In this document: positions 52,901 to 60,800 of the stretch, in pieces
How the letters are laid out: every line of letters begins with the position of its first letter
Numbering within the stretch: the stretch's first letter is position 1
From: Xenorhabdus cabanillasii
GTDB taxonomy: Bacteria > Pseudomonadota > Gammaproteobacteria > Enterobacterales > Enterobacteriaceae
Direction of reading: 5' to 3'
Length of the DNA stretch: 64,000 nucleotides
Assembly: GCF_003386665.1 (NCBI RefSeq)
Contig: NZ_QTUB01000001.1
Location: 4,154,001 to 4,218,000 of the forward strand
Notes under the pieces: generated by a model
The model's database searches: none
What the model was told of the DNA's origin: nothing
The model's input: the letters and a program-made list of their open reading frames with translations, nothing else
Translations under genes and position numbers: made by a program

Positions 52901-54418
52901 AGCGCCATCAAATTCAGTGTCACCGATTTCTGAATTATGCAGAATAACATTGGCAACCCCTGCGCCCTTAAAGTAAACATTGCCACGGGCTACGTTGGAT
53001 TTGATCACATTGCCGCCCCCGACACCTTCAAACCGGACATCACCGTGACTGTCATCCTGTTTCTTAGATAACAATTCCTGTTCACAGAACTCATGCATAT
53101 TGGCAATCCGCTCAGACGTCACGCGGACAGTATTCACACTGTAATGGACATCACTCAGTGTATAACTGCCTTTACCCATAACTTTGTAGCCAGAACGAAC
53201 GCCAATAAATTGATCTGCCAAAGCTGCCGTTTGATCGCCGGCCTTATACCATGGCGTGGCAATGTATTTCAGCTCACCGGTTTTAGGATCGTTAGCCAGT
53301 TGTACGACCACGACTTTGGTGTATCCTTCCAAAACCTTGGCATACAAATAGGTATTTTCCATACAGTTAGATTTCACAGGCTTGACAGCAACGGTTGAAC
53401 CATCGTTTGAAATTGCATAACCGCCCATTCGGGCATCCGACAATGTAATATTTTCTGCGGCGATCTGGACGCCACCGGCATACGTTACCCATTCATTTTC
53501 CGGCAGCTCACTTTCCAGCGCATGAACCGTAAATGCCTGGTGCTGTTCAACCGTCAGATTTGACAAGGTATAGGCACCATCAACATCGACCACTTGATAA
53601 CCGCCGTAGTCAGAAATATCTTGAGATGCCAGATTATTGAGATGATTTCCCTTTTTATACCAGGAAGTAGTGTAATATTTCAGCCTGCCAGTTTTGGGAT
53701 CATTATGAAGATGAATTTTATTAACTTTTGTAAATTTCTCATCAGCAAATGCAAACAGATAGGTATTTATGTCCCGCGTGGATTTAACACCAATGACTTT
53801 CTGTGATTCGTTAATCCAGCTTCCCCCCATTGTTGCAGTGGTCAGTACAATTTCTTCTGCTTTCGCATAAGCCATGCCTTCACCGCTGAAACAATCAGCC
53901 AGCCCCTTACGGGTAATTTGGTTATAACTACCTCCGCCGATAAAATGAATATTGCCGTGGGTAACATCTGAATAGAGATGGTTATAACCGCCCAATCCTT
54001 TGAAGGTAATATCACCACTGTTTCCCCGGCGATATAAATCGTTATAGGCTGCTATTCCTGAATAGTGCACATTACCGGAAATCCCATCATGCTGAATAAC
54101 TGCCCCGCCAGCCGCACCGGAGAAAGTAATTGTTCCTTCCCCTTCTTTATTAATTTCTGCGTATCCCGCCGCACCTTTGACGTTCAGATCGCCAGTAGTA
54201 TCGTTAATTTTTAGGTAGGCTGACCCACCAACGACCGTATCGTGACCGGAACCGGTATAAACTGATGCACCAATGGAGCCTAATGTAATATGATCATTAC
54301 CGCCATAAGCATGTATTTGGCCACCAAATCCAATGGCAACGATATTATTATCGCCATCATCTGCGGTATAATTTCCTGTAAAAAAGTATTCAACACTTCG
54401 CCAAAATGGTTTTCCCAT
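40985..54418 (-). CDS. rtxA: MARTX multifunctional-autoprocessing RTX toxin 1 (4,477 residues)
   Basis: A secreted giant toxin that delivers effector domains into host cells. The ATG at 54416-54418 gives the canonical MGKPFWRSVEYFFTGNY start. Rough order by residue: glycine-rich A repeats 13-180; two related ~110-residue modules 190-430; A repeats to 540; about 30 B repeats (NILTKVGEG type) 540-1136; a jelly-roll-like segment 1240-1376; coiled coil 1395-1610; DUF1-like 1758-2040; four-helix membrane-localisation domain 2180-2276; RID with His2394 and Cys2633; ABH lipase with Ser2881 (GYSMG) and His2991; a C58/PaToxP-like protease with Cys3156 (GGRCVPL), His3268 and Asp3287; CPD with His3465 (VGHG) and Cys3511 (LVGCS); RTX C repeats 4110-4360. 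In Vibrio relatives RID acts on Rho GTPases, ABH is a phospholipase and CPD releases the effectors when it binds inositol hexakisphosphate. No rtxC/B/D/E genes are in the window. Confidence 0.95.
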   Translation of the reverse strand: MGKPFWRSVEYFFTGNYTADDGDNNIVAIGFGGQIHAYGGNDHITLGSIGASVYTGSGHDTVVGGSAYLKINDTTGDLNVKGAAGYAEINKEGEGTITFSGAAGGAVIQHDGISGNVHYSGIAAYNDLYRRGNSGDITFKGLGGYNHLYSDVTHGNIHFIGGGSYNQITRKGLADCFSGEGMAYAKAEEIVLTTATMGGSWINESQKVIGVKSTRDINTYLFAFADEKFTKVNKIHLHNDPKTGRLKYYTTSWYKKGNHLNNLASQDISDYGGYQVVDVDGAYTLSNLTVEQHQAFTVHALESELPENEWVTYAGGVQIAAENITLSDARMGGYAISNDGSTVAVKPVKSNCMENTYLYAKVLEGYTKVVVVQLANDPKTGELKYIATPWYKAGDQTAALADQFIGVRSGYKVMGKGSYTLSDVHYSVNTVRVTSERIANMHEFCEQELLSKKQDDSHGDVRFEGVGGGNVIKSNVARGNVYFKGAGVANVILHNSEIGDTEFDGAGAANVIFKKDRKGRLNFNGGGLANVITHISMSSPATSLQEPHGSQTNVVALGGANILTRKGDGRVFAVMGGGANVLTHIGQGETTGVMMGGANILTKVGEGETTGMMFGLGNVLTHVGNGKTLGAMGAAGNVFTKVGNGEALAAMLAVGNIFTHVGQGEAYAIMAGGGNIFTKVGNGHALALMVALGNVFTHVGDGLSVALMAAKGNMATKVGNGETLAAMLGVGNIMTHIGDGNTFAAMLGEANVLTKAGHELTAALMIGKANIYTHVGNGTSIGLFAGNANIMTKVGDGTTLAAMFGQANIMTHAGQGMTGVLALGEANVVTKVGHDFLGVVAAARANVITHVGEGMTAGLLLGKGNILTKVGTGTTAGLLVSQFGNVMTHVGDGNTVGFAKGNLNLITKVGKGLAVNAAWGDANIMTHVGKGDHYNFAKGKANIVTKIGEGRTVNIVQGTANIITHVGKGNDYTGAWGKANVITKVGQGRQVTLAKGDANIVTQVGEGDSFNALWSQSNIVTKVGDGMQVTAAKGKSNITTSVGNGLNVVATHGDLNVNSKVGDGVSVSVAWGKFNINTKVGDGLNVSVMKGTGNANIHVGDGMNIHAAYARNNVAIQVGNGDFYHLALTSGDTERHELAMLFSELKQTLLGVTGSQGINFLVYGDEANTSGSYRGRGAINLPEVNALNGFELTEMAEVRSDLATDLHASVEQLNTPDVSKLKNIMYAGEQSPETRKPNLIANGDFEARELGWRSTEGIEAQYSAGAYGLGNYGHGKYVTELDTRVNTTIYQDLRPLQAGEVITLDFDFARRAGSTNDNGMEVLWNDQVVFSSSGNEITWQHKQLVLVAQAGSNRLAFKGTGNSDSEGYILDNVVATSDRPDSRDSAESPSGKLVSEKVLSDKANAEADRDRLKQEREKQLAAIADTQAQLAATDLEALNTNGLAQRNAVKEEEQAVTDELLAKVIALDSLNNQIYASHQGGSGAQWRHDFASGLLDKLQTQLGRVKETADRQLDNALSTIPKQQDQIEAALDKSEVSVAKSKQDQLNAKKDVADALAKAEYRKEEALTQQKQAEQAARNSYQTLQKIEAEVETAAKDNAYKPNFTNAGSGRSGKAYEAEGAGNTASHVGSGSLIQGIGVFSQKLQESGIDLSALADAKQAVERLQINAGFRAGYTNTIHVPRSLHTPQSSHQSNNSNASSVGVFALITNSSSPENRKEQPISGLDLSGLKALGRTDSRSGSTSQVPQSSQSSLQNRATYPFIATRAAKVADIYRWLSKNNDRSGELSQDNYIPVPGGERVDIEINDNIRHELTNYIENFFNVIRHTIPKDQIAPLAKLFVDSTIDFDWDKRVQFMVKLERFGYSFEPTYGEKSIVSFWSGQESGIYRSVLDAAQKDGKKVVYDVDVRGNVLALELNNKLMNWNRISLDPDDIKQEKLHSAIGEAVRSNIGFWSSVYATGARDDVYVIAPGGLRLGNFFWNVELPVLRQLQREGLVNEIRLLDKPAHHYRGKPLESIGHRLTDAGVRVKIRFDSLNTAEQKSYLEQDPDGYRADSLINLDIKLSAIDSMLNQAIPFYRLRTERNLLIREGLHDSFEVLPWTEIRPALFKTIKVDNPKDPAQMKTVEHFIFANYQNYEQLPAELRLVENHIISLEEGHTRILAERADGVWHYLPHSELMSGDEFQKKAYVKGKQLGGSYRKVLEALRAYEKVLLEKPDYSLDAIEKLTDLHQQVEGYLLGHSESGRAPAMKLLLSQINTRLTESLVLAEPTLRSSGQGGFSELYTSLGNANLKDSKHLYLDAQGDFVTRGQFSLHIARNTADAGLQQVMAAVTKEYGQNVTNAVFSKLSARDLAKDGRGIDIAGLKKVHLAIEQHLSPVSATLYVWRPSEYSTLGHVALQIGQGRVLVKADDASHLNEMNYVSWWPAGNKSVDIREMFDISTQDQPDLRFRWYDLSQPAFQAPALTFDVEAEEDDDFGLVDGSAELREFIEKLRIAKGVDAKFKDISEGFAMAALANPELLKSAEIPEYIYRPFLAQWADPAIDMQEIGRNFAETLRMAAHMQTSKRMENAIADVMHQFAERELAEITDFKNSKAEPDRVYRINLEGLDVAAMQAEWSKISSDPNARYQLLTKNCSSVVARILRAGGAEKMLGKVWRPAFGVWTPSDLFDFGRSLQQAVHIERVKQKHLRLNGEQFEAILNNETNEYELERIAISNDGSLPREREPLNPLTRFMNNELYGTKEERRRISQEVQNKLNLAVNQGVAQKVTLQGETGRLAGYYYQAKNNQAKSNQAQSSSHTDMTNKVVLFIHGSGASVEDQASKIQPHYQQQGIDMLSVNMRGYGTSDGYPGEAGMYQDVRTMFHYLVNDRGIKPENIIIHGYSMGAPIAADLARYADRQGMAVSGLLLDRPMPSMTKAITAHEIPNPSGLAGVLAKAVNGKFSVEQNLRGISKQTPIMLLTDSGGLGNEGEKLRTRLMTAGYNISGERTYHGHESSYQLMSQYADKIVSYLSGTNQQAQGNIVLKGIKSDLRRYMQALKPQVDEVGVEHDLRATKAFLSGYKHNHAERIVDGFHADMDIKQLVDLLVTGNWTAEQKGALAWEIENRALKITLRPKTEKYSRLFRDITSTGAVDPKASEHLAPQLLLLNLSNDGFGGRCVPLSKLVLLAKQLENDGQENVGHDLLNKLYSAASVLSHPELYSEVEQANASKLLGTLSALYAKDPMLDSTCKIWKEKLNDEKALTVKGMIEKITATSVGDQPILLELDTLGHAMAAWSKGSGENRMYGFYDPNVGIVEFSSAEKFSKYVTHFFGRSDLNMAESYKMSKNGRRERVFEHVIVLDGQTLASYRPVIGDRTTMKDILAMEIFVGSPMKKALERLRPLNNHDVNTWEVIDVLPRLERKKMRFDGQVIIQLEDDPIVADSVSYLTGKHPKESVLVQLDTNGQYKVIYGDPSLLNGKIRWQVVGHGGDDIDGFNHTTLSDYTASELAMRLKQFKNSFQYGGELDHISLVGCSLLSDDKRDGFAYRFISALDENGIRTTVSARRTEVVIGKSGRKYTKSEHNMLENKIFDNKIVLNWNEKGELEGHSERIRNNVSENDVSLVRVGSLRTDSRKNRVRGAITGNTEVFHAPEKYQYEDYPAGTASDNQLSYSGNVQIQAGDGEFTSINWGTTNVGIKVGTGGFKSLAFGDNNVMVHLGNGDSKHSVNIAGYQALEGAQLFIGNRNISFNQGRSNDLLVMMDKSIPTPPMLNPFDSVSRVSGILQNIAGSFSAPDWLSEQEAQWTAESVKKYLQNMSGLDMTSNVDYMSLTAIDSQYKRNGRGLKSDIESTLNKKYNQWLSGAGNKPELGNLSRANKLRQANEKLAFNFAVGGQGADIQVTTGNWNFMFGDNIQSILDINLGSLFGLMTQQYTSTGMAKTTFTFSPTDLPRQLKNKLLRNLASVNADTTLADIFNVDYTSDGAIVSRSNQPVDGVAILREMLEVISEFSGSQLEAFIDPETLRSGLKTNLSAGADGLNSFLESHGIKEKAPNEQAEPTENVGAVPTAEDAHSERTFGFNSLSLPNLFATLFRQDKQKEMKELVSNLKQNLTDDLLHMQEKTFDFLRNSGHLQGDGDIHVSLGNYNFNWGGDGKDLGAYLGDNNNFWGGRGDDVYYALGTSNIFTGGEGNDMGVLMGRENIMFGGRGNDVAVVAGRINYAYMGDGDDQVFAFGEGGVIDTGRGRDYIVASGNFNRIESGEGQDYVVTIGNNNQVDLGDDHDFATVFGNYNQIDAGAGNDTIKLMGYHALINGGAGNDHLIADVISKFSQFDGGDGDDLLVLGGYQNTFKGGAGVNSYVVSGDVIDNVVEGIKRGDKIVFNNLNWQDLWFQRSGYDLVMLTNRNIEDTSEQGQFEAIGSVTFTDYFNGNRADIIMQMGSKDARGEREYTALSANALDSLVQAMSGFAPAIGDSGFIDSLDRQTQSSIMMAWSDTTAGKSKLI

Positions 54419-54883
54419 AAACAAATCCCGGAATAAATGCAAAAATTGAAGATAAAAAAACCCAGTTACAAAACGCAACTGAGCATCAGTATTTAAATAG
54501 ATTTAAAAAATGAATATCTCAAGAACAAATTGAAATATATGATAGTTAATCTGGTCAATTTATCAGATTGATACATAGAAAAATAAGCTAGCAAGCAGAC
54601 AGAAATTATCAATCGGAAAATACCCTGTTTTTACTTTTAAAATCAATATAGTTAAATTATAAAGTCTGTTTAACCACTATACTTAGTCCCAATACTCTCA
54701 CTCAAATGACATAAAAACATCTGACAATATTTTTAATTAGACTACTTATAACAAGTAATATATAACTCATCTCTAATCAACCATCAGATAATAATGACGA
54801 TGTTATTTTTAAATAAATGGTAAAAGAAAAATGGCTCACATCAGTGAGCCATTTTTGTTAATCAGATTTAGTTAATAAAACTG
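54419..54883. other. non-coding region between the two toxin genes
   Basis: 465 AT-rich bases. The right part holds the toxin 2 terminator (54831-54852). The left part must contain the promoter and leader of toxin 1, unless it is read through from toxin 2. No small gene with a convincing ribosome site was seen. Confidence 0.6.
54831..54852 (-). terminator. rho-independent terminator of MARTX toxin 2
   Basis: ATGGCTCAC and GTGAGCCAT form a nine-pair stem around ATCA; the minus-strand transcript continues TTTTTCTTTTA. It lies 32 bases past the stop codon at 54884 and is a near copy of the toxin 1 terminator. Confidence 0.9.
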
Positions 54884-57800
54884 TCATACCAGTTTGGTTT
54901 TCCCAATTGTCGTATCTGACCATGCTGCCAAAATAGCAGACTTTGTCTGGCTATCGAGAGAATTAATGAAACCACTGTCACCGATCGTCGGCGCAAATCC
55001 ACTCATTGCCTGTACCAATGAATCTACCGCATTCGCTGACAAAGCTGTGAATTCACGTTCTCTCCACACATCTTTATTACCCATCCGGGTGATAATCTCC
55101 GCCTGATTACCATTGAAGTAATTATTAAAAGTGACAGAGCCAGTGGCTTCAAACTGTCCCTGAACAGAGGTATCCGTCATATTACGTGCTGTGAGCAGTA
55201 CCAAATCATCACCACTGCGCTGGAACCACAGGTTTTGCCAATTCAGGTTATTGAAAATAATCTTGTCGTTATATTTGATATCTTCGACGATGCTATCAAT
55301 AACATCACTACTGACAACAAAACTATTAACGCCAGTGCCACCTGTAAAACGGTTTTGATATCCCCCCAATACCAGCAGATCATCACCATCGCCACCATTC
55401 AATTGACTAAATTTAGAGATGACATCGGCAATAAGGTGATCGTTACCTGCTCCGCCGTTGATCAACGCGTGATATCCCACCAGTTTAATAGAATCATTCC
55501 CTTCATTACCCTCAATCCGGTTATCATTGCCGAATACCGTAGCAAAATCGTTACCTTCCGCAAGTTCCACCTGATTGTTGTTACCGATGGTAACCACATA
55601 ATCCTGCGCTTTCCCGCCATCAATATGATTGAAAGTACCGGAAACGACGATATAGTCATGCCCTTCACCACTTTCAATCACACCGCCTTCACCAAAGGCA
55701 AAAACCTGATCGTTACCGTCCCCCATACAGGCATAGTTAATGCGTCCAGCCAGCACAGCAACATCATCACCAACTCCACCAAACATGATATTTTCCCGTC
55801 CCAACAGAACGCCCGTGTCATTACCTACACCACCGGTGAAGATATTGGACGTTCCAAGGGAATAGTACACATCATTACCACGACCACCCCAGAAATTATT
55901 GTTATCTCCCAGATAAGCACCGAGATCTTTGCCATCGCCTCCCCAGTTAAAGTTGTAGTTACCAAGAGAGATATGGATATCGCCATCATCTTGCAGATGA
56001 CCACTATTACGCAGAAAATCAAACGTTTTGTTCTGCATGTTCAGTAAATCCGCGGTCAGGTTCTGTTTCAGATTAACAACCAGACTCTGCATCTCCTGCT
56101 GTTTATTCTGGCTGAACAGCGTTGCAAACAGGTTTGGTAAATTCAGCGTGTTAAAACCGTACGTACAATCTGGTTGTCCATCGCCCTTGGTTTGGTTTTT
56201 AACTTGCTCTACAGGCTCAATCACCTGTTCCTCTTGATTATCGGCAGGTGCTTTCTTTTTCAACCCATGGTTTTCAAGGAAAGAATGCAGTGCATCAGTG
56301 CCTGCTGCCATATTCGTTCTTATATAATCGTGTAAAGTTTGTGGATCGATAAATGCCTTCAATTGGCTGCTGCTGAATTCACTGATGATCTCCAGTATTT
56401 CATCCATAATGGCAATACCATCCACGGATTGATTAGTACGGGATACAATGCCACCTTCCGGTGTGTAATCCACATTAAAGATATCTCCCAATGTCGTATC
56501 TGCATCGACACTGGCCAGATTTCTCAAGAGCTTATTTTTCACCTGACGTGGCAAATCTGTGACACTAAAAGTGAACGTGGTCTTTGCCAGCCCTGTTGTT
56601 GTGTACTGCTGTGTCATCAAACCAAACAGCGACCCCAGATTAATATCCAGTAGGGATTGGATATTGTCACCGAACATAAAATTCCAGTTACCGGTTGTCA
56701 CCTGAATATCGGCTCCCTGCCCACCAACAGCAAAGTTAAAAGCCAGCTTTTCATTTGCCTGCCGGAACTTATCCGCCCGACTGAGGTTATTCAGTTTCGG
56801 TGCATTTCCGCCCAGCCACTGATTATATTTTTTGTTCAGAGCACTTTCGATATCGCTCTTCAAACCACGTCCACTACGTAAGTCCTGAGAATCAATTTCA
56901 GCCAGTGATCGGTAATCAACACTACTGGTCAAATCCAGCCCTGACATATCCCGCAGGTATTTCTTCACACTAGCGACAGTCCACTGACTCTCCTGCTCTG
57001 CCAGCCAGCCGGGAGAAAAAAACGATCCTGAGATATCCTGTAAAACACCCGAAATACGGGATACACCATCAAATGGGTTGAGCATTGGCGGAGTCGGAAT
57101 GGATTTATCCATCATGACAATCAGATCGTTACTGCGCCCCTGATTAAAACTGATATTCCGGTTCCCAATAAATAATTGCGCCCCTTCCAAAGCCTGATAA
57201 CCGGCAATATTAACGCTGTGTTTACTGTCACCATTACCCAGATGAACCATCACATTGTTGTCACCAAAGGCCAGAGACTTAAAACCCCCCGAACCTAATT
57301 TAATGCCAACATTAGTGGTTCCCCAGTTAATTGAGGTAAATTCGCCATTACCAATTTGTAACTGCACATTACCGGAATAGCTCAGCCGGTCGTTTGCGGA
57401 TGCTCTGTTCACATAATCATCGTTTTGATAATGGCGTCGTCCCGGAGCCTGGAATATTTCTCTGTTGTCGGCAATTGCTCCTGTTGCACGTGCATTAGTG
57501 TCTCTAATACCCACATGCGAAAGGAGAATATCACTTTCAGAAATACCATGACGTACTCGCTCTGAGTAGGTTGCCAGTTCACCGTTGTTATTCCAGTTCA
57601 GAACTATTTTATTGTCATACAGTTTATGTACCCACTGCTCCTGAGCATCTCTGGTGTACTTACGACCGGTGTTATCTACTGCAATATGACTGCTACGTGC
57701 GGATACCGAAACACGGATACCCTGTCGCTCAAGTTCAGAAATGAAATGACGGGCAAAACCATCACGTTTGTCATCGCTGATCAGGGAACAACCCACCAGA

Positions 57801-60800
57801 CTGATATGCTCTGGCGTATTCGCATACCGAAAGCGGTGAATGAACTGTTTCAATCTGATGGCTAATTCATCCGCACTGTAACCACTCATACGGGTATAGT
57901 TAAGCTCAGTTGCCTCACGCCCGTGTCCTACAATCTGCCAGCGTAATTTACCCGTTAATCTGGTTGGATCGCCGTATACCACCCGATACTGACCATTAGC
58001 ATCAAGCTGAATAACTACGCTGGAATCCGGGTGTTTACCTGCCAGATTTGCGGCAGCTTTGGCGACAACCAAATCATTCTCAGTCTGAATAATGATCTGG
58101 CTATCAAAACGGGTATTTCCACCTTCTGGCTGAGGTGTGACCTCGATATTTTCCCACGAATGAACATCTTGGTTATGCAGAGGACGCTCTGTGCCCAAAA
58201 CAGGACCCAAAGCATTTTTCATTGTGGTTTCAACAAACAATTTGGCAACAATCTTGTGAGCGTACAACGCCATCATGCGATTACTGGAATCATGGCCCAA
58301 ATAAGTATGTTCACCTGAAATGTTATAACCAGCATTTTCCAGCTTAATACGCAGTTTTTCACCTTCTGCCCCCAGGCCATCTCTGCCAGTCAGCAACATA
58401 ATAGGCACTGTTTTGGAAAGACCTTGCAGGTTTTTCTCCACTGAGAATTTGCCATTAACCGCTTTTGCCAGCACTGCAATAACGCCTGTCGGATTCGGGA
58501 TGTTATGGGCCGTAATAGCTTTGGTCATGCTTGGCATTGGCCTGTCAAGCAACAAACCGGCGACGGATTGCCCCCTTCGTGCGGCATAACGGGCAAGATC
58601 AGCCGCAATAGGTGCTCCCATTGAATAACCATGAATAATGATATTTCCCGGTCTGATACCGCGCTCATTGACAAGATAACGGAACATAGTACGTGCATCC
58701 TGATACAGCCCGTTTTCGTCAGGACGACCATCACTGGTGCCGTAACCCCGCATACTGACCGCAAGCATATCAACGCCCTGTTTCTGATAATGCATCTTGA
58801 TCTTACTGGCCTGCTCTTCCGCGGAAGTACCGGAACCATGAATAAACAGTATGACCTTACTTGATGCGTTCGAACTGGATGTACTTGAATTACCGTGATG
58901 GTAATAACCTTCCAGGCGACCAGCTTCACCTTGCAATGTCACTTTTTCAGCTATTCTGAGATCAATTTCCCGGCCAAGGCCTATTTGTACAGCTTTACTA
59001 ATACGACGGCGATCTTCTTTCACACCGTATAGCTCGTTATTCATAAAACGTGCCAACGGATTACGTGCTTCTCTTTCACGCAGAGGTGTACCGTCATTTT
59101 CAATTGCGATTTTCTCCAGCATCTCTTCATGCAGATCATCTGCCTGATTCAAGAATCTTTCCGCATCATCGTCATTAAGACGGCGGTATTTCCCTCTATT
59201 CCGCTTAGTCTGTACTACTTTCTGCAATGCCTGACCATAATTGAACAAATCATTAGGTTTCCAGATACCAAACCCAGGTAGCCAGGCATAACCGAGCACT
59301 TTTTCTGCTCCACCCGCTTTCAGAACGCGGGCAACGACCGTTGAACAATTTTTAGATAAAAGCTGGTAACGCGCATCAGGATCTGTGCTGATTTTTTCCC
59401 ACTCAGCCTGCATTGCCGCCACATCAAGGCCTTCCAGATTGATACGGAATACCCGGCCGGGATCAGCCTTACCCTCTTTAAACGCGTTAATGTCTGCGAG
59501 TTCACGTTCAGCAAATTGGCGTGTCACATTGGAAATTAAATGTTCCATGCGTTTAGAATTCTGCAATGCTGCCGCCATACGCAGGACTTCGGCAAAACGT
59601 TGGGCCACTTCCTGCATATCCATGGTGTCATCCCGCCATTGAGCAAGAAACGGCCGGTAAATATGAGGCGGTATCTCAGCAGATTTAAGCATGTCTGGAT
59701 TAGCAAGCGCCGCCATAGCGAAACTTTCACTGACATCTTTGAATTTGGCATCTACGCCTTTTGCTGTTCTCAGTTTTTCAACAAACTCTTTCAGTTCAGC
59801 AGAACCATCAACCAGACCAAAATCATCATCTTCCTCAGATGCAACGTCATATCTGAGAGCCGGATTTTGATGAACCGGCATACTGAGATCGCGCCAACGA
59901 ACCCGAAAATCAGATTGGGTATGAGTTGCATCAAAAAGTTCCCGCAGGTTAAGGGACTTACTGCCCGCCGGCCACCAGCTAACATAATTCATGTCATTGA
60001 AATTTTTGATATCTTCGGCATTAACCTTGACTCGTCCCTGACCAATTTGCAGTGCAGCATGCCCGACGGTGCTGTGGTCACTTGGCTTCCAGATATAGAG
60101 CGTGGCACTGACAGGGGATAAATGCCGTTCAATCGCCAAATGGACTTTTCTCAAACCAGCAATATCAATACCTACCCCATCTCTTGCCAGATCACGAGCG
60201 GTCAGTTTCGAAAAGACGGCATTAGTTACCTCCTGACCATATTCTCTGGTAATAGCAGACATAACCTGCTTAACACCGATGCCAACAGTATCTTTGGCTA
60301 CCTTCACACTGAATCTGCCCTGAGTCACAAAGTCACCATGAGCGTCAATGTAGAGATGTTGAGGATCTCTGAGGTTGGAATTGGACAGTTTGCTGTACAA
60401 TTCACTAAAACTGCCTTTACCGGAACTTCTTAATGTTGGTTCAGCCAGGATCATAGATTCTGTAAGGCGGATATCAATCTGGGATAATAGCTGTTTCATT
60501 GCCGGAACCCGTTTTGACTCAGCATGTCCAAGCAAATAACCTTCCACCTGCTGGCGCAAATAAGTCAATCTTTCGATGGCATCCAGTGAGTAATCCCTGT
60601 CTTCCAGCAGAGCCTGCTCATAACGTTGCAGTGCCTCAATGATATTGCGGTAACTTTCCCCTATTTGCTTCCCTTTTATGTAAGCCCTTAGCTGTAGCTC
60701 ATTGGTTGACATCAGTTCAGCACGAGGTCGGTAATTCCAACGACCATCAACTTTTTCAGCCAGGATCCGTGTGCGCCGTTGTTCATAGGAAACAATACAA

